In this document: positions 15,482 through 21,844 of the stretch, piece after piece | How positions within the stretch are numbered: the first letter of the stretch is position 1 | Layout: each line of letters starts with the position of its first letter | Origin: a virus | Reading direction: 5' to 3' (one strand) | Virus record (IMG/VR): IMGVR_UViG_3300017743_000159 | Coordinates: 1-21,844 of that record | DNA: 21,844 bases | Notes under the pieces: generated by a model | The model's input: the letters and a program-made list of their open reading frames with translations, nothing else | Databases searched by the model: none | Told to the model about the DNA's origin: nothing | Translations under genes and position numbers: made by a program

Positions 15482-16555
15482 TTACGCTGCGTTATATTTG
15501 GCAGTAACGATTGCTTCTGGGCGAAGAATCTTTCTACCGTATAGGTGCATACCACGAACAATGTCAGCAAAGCTGTCAGGGTCACGATATGTTTCCGTCT
15601 TGTTGATTTGCTCAGCAGTTGCTACAGCAGAATCATGTCCACCAACAATAACACCATAGTTAGTGTTCTGGTTTGCAGAACCTGTGGTTCCTGGACCAGT
15701 ACCTACCGCTGGCAGGTTTGATGAAGTGTACATACGGAAACCGTGGAAGTTATTAACGACAAGGCCGTTACGCAGTCCACCTGATTCACCGTAGTCTGCA
15801 TTTAGGAAGCGTGAATCTTCGTCACGAAGAAGCTCCATAAATACCGGGTCAACTACCAGCCAACGTCCTTGAGTATCAACTTGCTGTTGATCCAAGAGGC
15901 GAGCCATACGAGCAACAACCATTGCTGGTGAAGCTGTAGCAGTTGGTAGTGCAGTAGCACCAGGCAAACGTGCTGCCAGTGGGATCGAATGATCACCAGC
16001 AGAACCAGTTGTGATATTGCCCATAGAACCCTTGATGATCTTCATTGATGTCAACAATTCATCACTACCAGCAGTGCTAACAGACTTGCTGCCATTTACG
16101 ACATCATTAGCTGTATCTGCTTGAGAATGCAAAGAAGACTGTTTGAAGCCAGACAAATAACCTAGAACGTCTTGGTCATACTGGTCAGCCAAACGATAAG
16201 CTGCACGATCCGTTGCAAGACTCATAAAATTGATGTGACTATGAGCCTCTTCAATATCATCCATCTTAAACGCAAAGTAGTTAGCTTTGTCTACAGTCAA
16301 CTGAAAATCATCATCTTCAAGATCTTGTGCTGTAACCTGAGTACCACGAGCGTATTGGCTAACGGAAATTTCAGGTTCTTTAATAATTCTGACTGTATCG
16401 CCTTGAGCAGCAATCTCGCCAAAATAATCTGAGTTAGTAATTTCTCCTACTACAGTAGACTTGCGAAAGGCAAGCTGTACCTGCTTGGAGTAGATTACGG
16501 GGCTAAAGTTACCATTAGGTAAATTCCCATAACCTGTTGCGGATGTAAAAGCCAT
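15482..16555 (-). CDS. Major capsid (coat) protein, P22/N4-like HK97-fold type
   Basis: 357 residues. The N-terminal part (FSPVIYSKQVQLAFRKSTVV, then GEITNSDYFGEIAAQGDTVR) and the segments QLTVDKANYFAFKMDDIEEA and GRWLVVDPVFMELLRDEDSR are typical of the P22/N4-like coat family. The C-terminus contains NFHGFRMYTSSNLP and ends RKILRPEAIVTAKYNAA. It lies downstream of the scaffold and upstream of the 177-aa protein. It has a perfect AAGGAGG 7 nt before the ATG and its own sigma70-like promoter about 225 nt upstream, fitting the need for hundreds of copies per virion. Confidence 0.93.
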   Translation of the reverse strand: MAFTSATGYGNLPNGNFSPVIYSKQVQLAFRKSTVVGEITNSDYFGEIAAQGDTVRIIKEPEISVSQYARGTQVTAQDLEDDDFQLTVDKANYFAFKMDDIEEAHSHINFMSLATDRAAYRLADQYDQDVLGYLSGFKQSSLHSQADTANDVVNGSKSVSTAGSDELLTSMKIIKGSMGNITTGSAGDHSIPLAARLPGATALPTATASPAMVVARMARLLDQQQVDTQGRWLVVDPVFMELLRDEDSRFLNADYGESGGLRNGLVVNNFHGFRMYTSSNLPAVGTGPGTTGSANQNTNYGVIVGGHDSAVATAEQINKTETYRDPDSFADIVRGMHLYGRKILRPEAIVTAKYNAA

Positions 16556-16562
16556 AATAAAT

Positions 16563-16569
16563 CCTCCTT
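16563..16569 (-). promoter_or_regulatory. Perfect Shine-Dalgarno site of the capsid gene
   Basis: AAGGAGG on the minus strand, spaced 7 nt from the capsid ATG (16553-16555). It is the strongest ribosome site seen in the window and overlaps the stop codon (16568-16570) of the small leader ORF. Confidence 0.9.
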
Positions 16570-16657
16570 AGATGTTTGTTGGCTTATGATATTTAAGCCC
16601 AAACTTAACGTAAGAGGCTAATCTTTCTAGGGTGCAATCTATTCTATCAAGGGCCAT
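16568..16657 (-). CDS. Possible 29-codon leader ORF upstream of the capsid gene
   Basis: ATG at 16657 opens 29 sense codons (starting MALDRIDCTLERLASY) and ends with a TAA that overlaps the capsid Shine-Dalgarno site. The product looks amphipathic and basic near its end (FGLKYHKPTNI). Its ATG sits in the loop of an inverted repeat. There is no clear ribosome site before it, so expression is uncertain. If translated, it could couple ribosome arrival to capsid initiation. It could also be a chance ORF in the leader. Confidence 0.35.
   Translation of the reverse strand: MALDRIDCTLERLASYVKFGLKYHKPTNI
16574..16604 (-). promoter_or_regulatory. Leader hairpin just upstream of the capsid ribosome site
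   Basis: On the minus strand GTTTG+GGCTTA pairs with TAAGCC+CAAAC (11 bp with a 2-nt AA bulge) around a 7-nt loop. It ends 4 nt before AAGGAGG. It could keep the ribosome site single-stranded or influence initiation; this is inference. Confidence 0.55.
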
Positions 16658-16668
16658 TGTTAGAATAG
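16639..16668 (-). repeat. Perfect 8-bp inverted repeat in the capsid leader
   Basis: CTATTCTA and TAGAATAG are separated by 14 nt that contain the ATG of the 29-codon ORF. It may form a stem-loop in the leader RNA, or be a protein-binding palindrome. Confidence 0.5.
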
Positions 16669-16723
16669 TTGGGCCTATACTTAACTAGGTAGGTCTTATC
16701 TTAATTGTTTGGCTTAGTTGGTT

Positions 16724-16764
16724 AGAGTATAAAGGTAGCTAATATCATTAGGGCTTTACACTCT
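16724..16764 (-). promoter_or_regulatory. 5'-proximal mRNA hairpin of the capsid transcript
   Basis: On the minus strand AGAGTGTAAAG pairs with CTTTATACTCT (11 bp, one G-U), with an inner CTAAT/ATTAG 5-bp stem. It starts about 10 nt after the predicted transcription start, so it could protect the 5' end of the capsid mRNA or be an RNase III-type processing site. Confidence 0.6.
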
Positions 16765-16780
16765 TTTCTTAACATACACA

Positions 16781-16808
16781 GTTATACATATTAATTCTGT
16801 GATGTCAA
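16781..16808 (-). promoter_or_regulatory. Sigma70-type promoter for the capsid gene
   Basis: On the minus strand a consensus -35 TTGACA (16808-16803) and -10 TATAAC (16786-16781) are spaced by 16 nt, with a TG directly before the -10. The predicted start is near 16774, giving a leader of about 220 nt. It begins 7 nt after the scaffold stop. This is the only good promoter I found in the window, and it points at the capsid gene. Confidence 0.7.
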
Positions 16809-16815
16809 TACTTTT

Positions 16816-17694
16816 TTAACGTGCACCCCCAGAAATATCATAAATAAACTTGCCACTACGGATAGCTTCCATGATTGAGTCTGAGTTAGCCTCATACTGT
16901 TGTGCTGTCATCTTTTGTACAGCAGACTCACGGATACTCCCTGACAGGTCATTATTCTCTGGCTTGGTAGTACGTCTTGTTTTAACTTCTGATGCAGCCT
17001 GTTTAGTAGAACGCTGTTTACCTTTTACGTCCATATTGTTATCAATCTTGTACAGATCAATTACCCTGATTACAGACTTAGGGTCATCTTGGTTTTCATA
17101 TAGGGCATCCTGTACCCACTTAGGTTGTTCTTCTGCCCAATTGTGAAACTCATCACTTGATCGTAAGTCATCAAAGTCTGAGTGCATAGAGCGTATCTCA
17201 TCTTCTGACTTACTGCGCTGGGCTTGTGCTGTAAGCTTGTCTATCTCTTGTAGTCTAGCATCAGCATTCTTAAACTTTTCTTCTGCTTTTTGATTAGCAA
17301 TAGTTTCTACAATAGAAGCAATCTCTGGATACTTATTAGACCACGCCTCAATGCTTTCATCACTAGCAGGTGGACGAACTGGACCACTAGTCTTTGCTTT
17401 ATCTAGCTGTGCCTTTAGTTCTTTTAACTCTTCAGACTGCTTGTTTAGGTGGCTTCGTAGATCACTATATCGTTTCTTAAACGATCTCTCTTCTGCAGAT
17501 AACGCTTCTTCTTTAATTTCTGTATTGGACGCTTCCTCTTGGGAACCCTCTTGTTCTTCTGGTTCTCCCCCTTCAATAAGGGCTTTGAGTTCTGCCTCAT
17601 CCTTTTCTATACGTTTCTGGTTTGCATTACGCTTTGGTTTAGCTTGTACAAATCCTGCATTCTTTGGTGTTTCCACTTCTGCTAGTTCTGCCAT
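16816..17694 (-). CDS. Capsid scaffolding protein
   Basis: 292 residues, highly charged and mostly helical. The N-terminal part is Lys/Glu-rich (PKRNANQKRIEKDEAELKAL) with a Glu-rich stretch (EEQEGSQEEASNTEIKEEAL). A coiled coil lies at about residues 78-106 (SDLRSHLNKQSEELKELKAQ). The C-terminal region is basic (QRSTKQAASEVKTRRTTKPE). Composition, length and position just before the coat gene are typical of scaffolds that direct procapsid assembly. AAGGA lies 8 nt before the ATG. No protease motif is seen. The capsid promoter starts just after its stop, so scaffold and coat can be expressed at different levels. Confidence 0.85.
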   Translation of the reverse strand: MAELAEVETPKNAGFVQAKPKRNANQKRIEKDEAELKALIEGGEPEEQEGSQEEASNTEIKEEALSAEERSFKKRYSDLRSHLNKQSEELKELKAQLDKAKTSGPVRPPASDESIEAWSNKYPEIASIVETIANQKAEEKFKNADARLQEIDKLTAQAQRSKSEDEIRSMHSDFDDLRSSDEFHNWAEEQPKWVQDALYENQDDPKSVIRVIDLYKIDNNMDVKGKQRSTKQAASEVKTRRTTKPENNDLSGSIRESAVQKMTAQQYEANSDSIMEAIRSGKFIYDISGGAR

Positions 17695-17718
17695 GTTGTA
17701 TTTCCTTTTATGTTGGGG

Positions 17719-17734
17719 CCAGCATTATTGCCGG
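17719..17734 (-). other. Small hairpin between the large virion gene and the scaffold
   Basis: CCGGCA and TGCTGG form a 6-bp stem (one G-U) with an ATAA loop in the 57-nt gap. No U-run follows it, so termination is unlikely. It may be chance. Confidence 0.3.
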
Positions 17735-17751
17735 GTAGCCTTATAGTTATT

Positions 17752-20535
17752 TTAACCTGCTGCTGCAGATATTACAGCATCAAACTCTCGTTCTTCATCT
17801 GTATCTTTAGGTTTTATAGCACCTGAAACTATGTCACGTATTCTTTGTTCTTGTCTTTGTTTATCTATTCTGTCACCTGAAGCACCACCACCTAAAGCTT
17901 GATCTCTTTCATATTTTTCAGTAGTAGTAAGTGTAGGTTCTGGTGAGGCAGCCGCTGCAGCAGATTCAGTAAATTTAGGAGTTAAACTACCTGAAGGTGT
18001 ATATGCAGAAACGTCAAATTCACCTTTGTTAGTTCTAGTATCTTGTGTACCGCCAAGAGAAGATCCTGTTGTAGATGCATACCAATCAGAGAAAGACATA
18101 TCATCTGTTACTACAGACTCAGGTGTAGTAGTACTAGCTGCTCCTCCACCCCAAGTAGATGGGTCAAATAAATTAAAGCTACTGCTTGATACAGGCATAG
18201 ACATAGCTACATCTTCACCTGCTGTCATTATTATTGTTTGTGTGTCATCGTCAGAGTTATCATATAATGTTTGTATTGTACCCTTTTGTGCATCAGAATA
18301 TTTTTTTTGTCCTGCTGTATATGTGAAGTCTGTTTGACCTGTTATATTTAAGCCTCCCGCAGTTAGAAACATAGATTCAGCTAGATCTTTTTTGTTAGTT
18401 GCATTACCTTCTAGTAAAGAATTTACAGAAAAACTATATACAGACTCTGCTTGTTTTTGCTTAGCTTTTTTAGCTAAGGCAGTCATACCTAAAGCACCTG
18501 CAGGACCGCCTATAACACCGCCTACTAAGCTCAATACACCAGACTCTAATGCAGATAAAGATAGGGGATCTTTACCTTTACTTAGATTATCCATCATACT
18601 TTTATTGTATGCAGTAAAATCTTCTGGCTCCCATTCATTCGTAGGTTTATTCCAGTACCCATCTCTGGTTTCAACAACTGGACCTTTATCATCATCATCA
18701 TCACGCTCACGTTGTACTTGCTGTTGCTCTTCTACAACATTCTGTGATACTTCACGAAAGCCAGCAGGTATACGGCTCATAGGTCTACCATTAAAGTAGT
18801 ATATTATAATCTGTTGACCTGTCTCAGGATTAGTAAAAGTTTTAGACTCAAAGCCCATAAAAGGTGAACCTGTACCACCGTAACGTCCATAGCCACCACC
18901 TACAGGTTTAGGTACAGTTATACCTTCACCCGGTACAGCACCACCCTCTTGCATGTTTATAGGTTTATCTCTGTCACCTTTTTCATCATCCATTACTTCT
19001 AGTTCATCATCTCTGAAGTAAGATTCTTCACCATCCCTGATACGTTTCCAACCTTCTTCTGCAGACTTTTGTAGCTCTTCAAAAAACTCTGTACCAAAGT
19101 AACGTCTAGTTGCAGCATTAATCATAAACTCATTAGGACTAGCATTAATAGGTACATCATCACGTACCTCTTCTGGTTTGGCTCCAAGAGGTGCAGTGTT
19201 GCCACTTACAGGATCTTTAGTCTCACTCATAATGAGATCCATTTCTGTTTGTATGGGTTCGTTATTATTAGATATAGATCCACCAACAGCCATATCCGTA
19301 CCAGAACTAGACGTTAATAAATAATCTTGTTGGCCTGTATACATATCTTCTTCCCCTATTAATCCACCTTGAGCAAATTTTTTACCAAGTATATTTTCTA
19401 CTTCATCTCTGTATGGTAAATCTTTTACCCCTGCAGCTTCTTGTGCAGATTTTGCTTCTTCTCTACTCAATACTCGTGATACTTTCATATCACCACCAAC
19501 TACCCATGTATCTCCATCTGCTTGACCATCTACGTATGAGTAGCTACCACCTTTAGGTACTTTATCATTAATGTCAGTACGGCCTCTTTCTTTCATATAA
19601 GTAAGTAGCTCATCACTTGTATCGTCTGCCATTTCTACTTCTGCCCAGACTTGATCTTCAGCCCTACGTTTTACGTAGTATTGATCACCACGGGTTCTTA
19701 TAGCTTTTGGATTGATACCTGCATTAACAAGTTGTTCTGCTTCTTTTTTAGTTATTTTTAAATCCTGTGGACCTAAATGTTCTGCTACAGGATTCATACT
19801 AGCATGCCATCCAGGTCTAGCAGCAACAGCAGTCACTTTACCATAGGGTGCATCTTTAGTACGTTTTGTTTTTTCTGTAATGTACCCTGAATCAATAAGT
19901 TTTTTTCTTGTTTCTTCATCTGGTATATTTATAGAATCTCCAGTTTTTTTTGTTTTTTCACCCTTTTTACGTTTAGCACCCTTAGTAGGTACGTAAAATC
20001 CTTCTTTACCTGCTTTTGTAGTTCCTTTAAAAGCTACATCAGGAAAGTCTGCTTCTAAAAAAGACCCTTGAGGTACTTCATCTGCAGCATTTACAAATAA
20101 AGGATATAGCTTGTCATCTGATTGTACAAATAATTTATATGCCTTACGAGTTTTTTTAAAAGGTTCATCTACAACAGAAGATGAAGAAGGTTTTAATTTA
20201 ATATTTCCACCTAAACTACCTAAAGCATTAGGATCAACTTCAATACGCTTACCTACATCTAAAGCTTTCTTGGCACCTGATCTTATAGCACTGGCTGCAG
20301 CATCACCTAATCCTGGAATAAGTCCTATCATTGCTGCACCGCCCAGCGCACCAACTAAAATATAGTTAGGGTCATCTTTCTGTAACTCATCGTAAACTTC
20401 TTTAGCTGCCATAGCATCACCAATGATAGGTGTAGCTGAAGCAACAAAGGTAGCAGCATCTTCTAATGTAATATTATCCACACGCTCTGCATAACGCCCC
20501 TCAGGGTCTTGTCTTCTTTTAGGATTTAGGGCCAT
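17752..20535 (-). CDS. Large multi-domain virion protein between portal and scaffold
   Basis: 927 residues from ATG 20535, which has AGGG 9 nt upstream. An in-frame ATG at 20544 has its ribosome site too close. Residues about 56-82 are a Gly/Ala-rich hydrophobic segment (ILVGALGGAAMIGLIPGLGD). Residues about 130-359 match a domain I recognise from phage polyvalent proteins (KAYKLFV..DDKLYPLFVNA, ARPGWHASMN, DQVWAEVE, DTWVVGGDMKVSRVLS). A block at about 459-495 (RDDVPINASPNEFMINAATR) recurs in marine-phage virion proteins. A second Gly-zipper-like segment lies at about 661-687 (VLSLVGGVIGGPAGALGMTA). The C-terminus is low-complexity and acidic. Its start overlaps the 65-aa gene by 17 nt. An ejection or portal-associated internal protein is plausible. 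The function is unproven. Confidence 0.85.
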   Translation of the reverse strand: MALNPKRRQDPEGRYAERVDNITLEDAATFVASATPIIGDAMAAKEVYDELQKDDPNYILVGALGGAAMIGLIPGLGDAAASAIRSGAKKALDVGKRIEVDPNALGSLGGNIKLKPSSSSVVDEPFKKTRKAYKLFVQSDDKLYPLFVNAADEVPQGSFLEADFPDVAFKGTTKAGKEGFYVPTKGAKRKKGEKTKKTGDSINIPDEETRKKLIDSGYITEKTKRTKDAPYGKVTAVAARPGWHASMNPVAEHLGPQDLKITKKEAEQLVNAGINPKAIRTRGDQYYVKRRAEDQVWAEVEMADDTSDELLTYMKERGRTDINDKVPKGGSYSYVDGQADGDTWVVGGDMKVSRVLSREEAKSAQEAAGVKDLPYRDEVENILGKKFAQGGLIGEEDMYTGQQDYLLTSSSGTDMAVGGSISNNNEPIQTEMDLIMSETKDPVSGNTAPLGAKPEEVRDDVPINASPNEFMINAATRRYFGTEFFEELQKSAEEGWKRIRDGEESYFRDDELEVMDDEKGDRDKPINMQEGGAVPGEGITVPKPVGGGYGRYGGTGSPFMGFESKTFTNPETGQQIIIYYFNGRPMSRIPAGFREVSQNVVEEQQQVQRERDDDDDKGPVVETRDGYWNKPTNEWEPEDFTAYNKSMMDNLSKGKDPLSLSALESGVLSLVGGVIGGPAGALGMTALAKKAKQKQAESVYSFSVNSLLEGNATNKKDLAESMFLTAGGLNITGQTDFTYTAGQKKYSDAQKGTIQTLYDNSDDDTQTIIMTAGEDVAMSMPVSSSSFNLFDPSTWGGGAASTTTPESVVTDDMSFSDWYASTTGSSLGGTQDTRTNKGEFDVSAYTPSGSLTPKFTESAAAAASPEPTLTTTEKYERDQALGGGASGDRIDKQRQEQRIRDIVSGAIKPKDTDEEREFDAVISAAAG

Positions 20536-20716
20536 TAATTTCATCCCTTAAATAGGTTAATCTACGTAGAGCAGCTATCTCACCTTGAGCACGATATATG
20601 TCTTCCATAGACACTGCCTGTTCTAACTTGCGCTGGGCAGTGTCAATCTTTTTGTTTAGTACATCAAGGAAGCCATCCCATAGGGGCTTATCGTTTACGA
20701 GTTTCTTTACTATCAT
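20519..20716 (-). CDS. 65-aa helical protein after the portal
   Basis: Almost wholly helical and charged (WDGFLDVLNKKIDTAQRKLE, then MEDIYRAQGEIAALRRLTYLRDEINGP). Its ATG shares one base with the portal stop (TAATG), so translation is probably coupled to the portal. Small helical proteins in this position are common in short-tailed phages and are usually unassigned. They may act in portal or procapsid assembly. I do not recognise a named family. Confidence 0.8.
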   Translation of the reverse strand: MIVKKLVNDKPLWDGFLDVLNKKIDTAQRKLEQAVSMEDIYRAQGEIAALRRLTYLRDEINGPKS

Positions 20717-21844
20717 TATGTACCAGTAAACCCTTGCTCACCAGGAGTTGGTGCTGTTCCTGTACCAATGTTACCACCACCTGCACCTGTAGTGTCTTGT
20801 ACGCCTACACCAGCTTGCTCTGGCCCAGCGCCCGGACTAGGTGGTGGGGGTGGACCTTGAGGTGCTCCCTCTGCTCCCTCAGGTGGGGGTGGGGGCTGTG
20901 TAAACTTCTTAAGTATCTCAGCCTGTATAGCTGCATCACTCAGAGAGTTAGTAACCTTGTCTGGGTCTAGATCCATTGACTTAGCTATCTCACGAATGAT
21001 GTAGTCACTCTTAACGAATGGCATCAGTGCTGGGTTAGATGCTACACCCATAAACTGCATCAGACGTTGTGAGCGTACCTCATTAGCCATCAAGCTTTCT
21101 GTGCCAGATGCCTTAACCTCTAAGTCACCCTTGATGTCTGTATCAAAGTCAAACTGCATATTAAATGAAAAGAATGCTTTACCTATTGGACCAATGAGGT
21201 AATCATCCACGTTTTTAACAACATTTCGTATGCTGCCATTAGCTGCAGACATAAGCATAGAGATGCCAGAAGCAGTTCGCCCCACTCCACTGACACCTGT
21301 TTGACCATGTGCGAAACTTGGAAAGCCTGTACTTTCATCTGCTAAAACCCTAGCCTTATCAAAGAGTTGCATGTTCTCGCCAGCTACATTAGGGAACTTA
21401 GTGCCAAAGATGCCTTGTCCTGGTGCACCCCCCTGTCTGCGAAACACCTTGCCAGGGTACACACTTAAGTCCTGCCCCGGCACCAAGTTTGTCTCATCAA
21501 CTTCAATGATAAGATTACCAGAAAGTGCAGCATTATCAATAGCCATACGCATAAAGCCATTCATTAAGGTCTGCGTATCGTCCATATTCTCAGCAATACC
21601 TACACCAAAGAAGCTGTACGGGTTAAGCTCATAGGGTACAGCATAGTAAGGAATACGTGCTGGCTTAAATGGGTTAAGAACTAAACGTAATACTTTACCG
21701 TTACAAACCCATGCATTCACACTAACCTGCTCAGAGTTTTTTAACTCCTTAGGGATAGTTACACCATTCTCAGCTAGGATGTCTGTATCTACATAACCCC
21801 AGAACTCTAGTACTTCATAACGGTAGGGGCTAGAACTATACTGG
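20716..21844 (-). CDS. Portal protein (C-terminal part; N-terminus beyond right edge)
   Basis: The frame is open from the right edge (QYSSSPYRYEVLEFWGYVDT) to TAA at 20716-20718, so about 375 residues are visible. The GTG at 21720 is internal, not the start. Typical podovirus portal segments are RIPYYAVPYELNPYSFFGVG, IAENMDDTQTLMNGFMRMAI, TGVSGVGRTASGISMLMSAA and a wing/stem-like helical region after it. The last 65 or so residues are a Pro/Gly-rich disordered tail (PPPPPEGAEGAP, GPPPPPSPGAGPEQAG). The portal forms the dodecameric DNA gate at the head vertex. Terminase genes are expected upstream, outside the window. Confidence 0.9.
   Translation of the reverse strand, partial: QYSSSPYRYEVLEFWGYVDTDILAENGVTIPKELKNSEQVSVNAWVCNGKVLRLVLNPFKPARIPYYAVPYELNPYSFFGVGIAENMDDTQTLMNGFMRMAIDNAALSGNLIIEVDETNLVPGQDLSVYPGKVFRRQGGAPGQGIFGTKFPNVAGENMQLFDKARVLADESTGFPSFAHGQTGVSGVGRTASGISMLMSAANGSIRNVVKNVDDYLIGPIGKAFFSFNMQFDFDTDIKGDLEVKASGTESLMANEVRSQRLMQFMGVASNPALMPFVKSDYIIREIAKSMDLDPDKVTNSLSDAAIQAEILKKFTQPPPPPEGAEGAPQGPPPPPSPGAGPEQAGVGVQDTTGAGGGNIGTGTAPTPGEQGFTGT

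Noticed and set aside
17351-17746. 131-codon plus-strand ORF
   Set aside because: Antisense to the scaffold. It is Ser/Leu/Phe-rich, as expected from the reverse frame of Glu/Lys-rich codons.
18392-18799. 135-codon plus-strand ORF
   Set aside because: It is antisense to the well-supported 927-aa gene and has no recognisable domain. Similar plus-strand shadows occur opposite most genes here.
20716-21720. Portal gene starting at GTG 21720
   Set aside because: The frame stays open with portal-like sequence to the right edge, so the GTG codon is internal valine.
1-21844. tRNA genes, insertion sequences or integrase/attachment sites
   Set aside because: I saw no cloverleaf-like sequence, transposase, terminal inverted repeats or recombinase on either strand.

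Overview
The window is the virion-structure region of a tailed double-stranded DNA phage, or a prophage/metagenomic contig from one. Every convincing gene lies on the minus strand, so transcription runs from the right edge (21844) towards position 1. A P22/N4-like portal and coat protein, a nozzle-like 'stabilisation' protein, a short adaptor, a fibre-tail adaptor and the absence of any tape-measure, sheath or tail-tube gene all suggest a short-tailed phage (podovirus morphology). The sequence is AT-rich by eye. The 2OG-Fe(II) oxygenase, the YxLFVxxDxKLYPLFV/PGWHA domain protein and several small proteins of recurrent marine-phage type suggest an aquatic host, probably a marine bacterium. The host cannot be fixed from sequence alone. 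No integrase, repressor, tRNA, terminase, polymerase or endolysin is visible.

Layout, in transcription order (right to left). Head module: portal protein (C-terminal part, cut by the right edge), a 65-aa helical protein, a large 927-930-aa multi-domain virion protein, the scaffold, then a 260-nt leader with a good sigma70-type promoter, hairpins, a possible 29-codon leader ORF and a perfect Shine-Dalgarno site in front of the major capsid protein. Head-surface and connector genes: a 177-aa Ala-rich protein, a 145-aa protein, a 235-aa protein built of 20-residue repeats, a 58-aa protein built of two 22-residue repeats and a 115-aa fibre-tail adaptor. Tail module: a 240-aa head-tail adaptor, a 659-aa nozzle/stabilisation-like protein with a duplicated beta domain, and a 1735-aa tail fibre with YadA-like head repeats and a C-terminal S74 chaperone peptidase. 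Distal module: a 2OG-Fe(II) oxygenase-like protein, an 89-aa protein, an 88-aa membrane/coiled-coil protein, a 155-aa protein with hydrophobic ends, and an at least 1200-residue protein that is open to the left edge and carries sixteen exact-length 22-residue repeats followed by six 11-residue repeats.

Genes are packed with 1-4-nt overlaps or very short gaps, and most have recognisable Shine-Dalgarno sites. The one substantial gap is the capsid leader, which probably gives extra expression of the coat protein and what follows. The least ordinary items are the giant hendecad-repeat protein, the modular 17+17+17+21-residue organisation of the fibre, the large protein between portal and scaffold, and the structured capsid leader.
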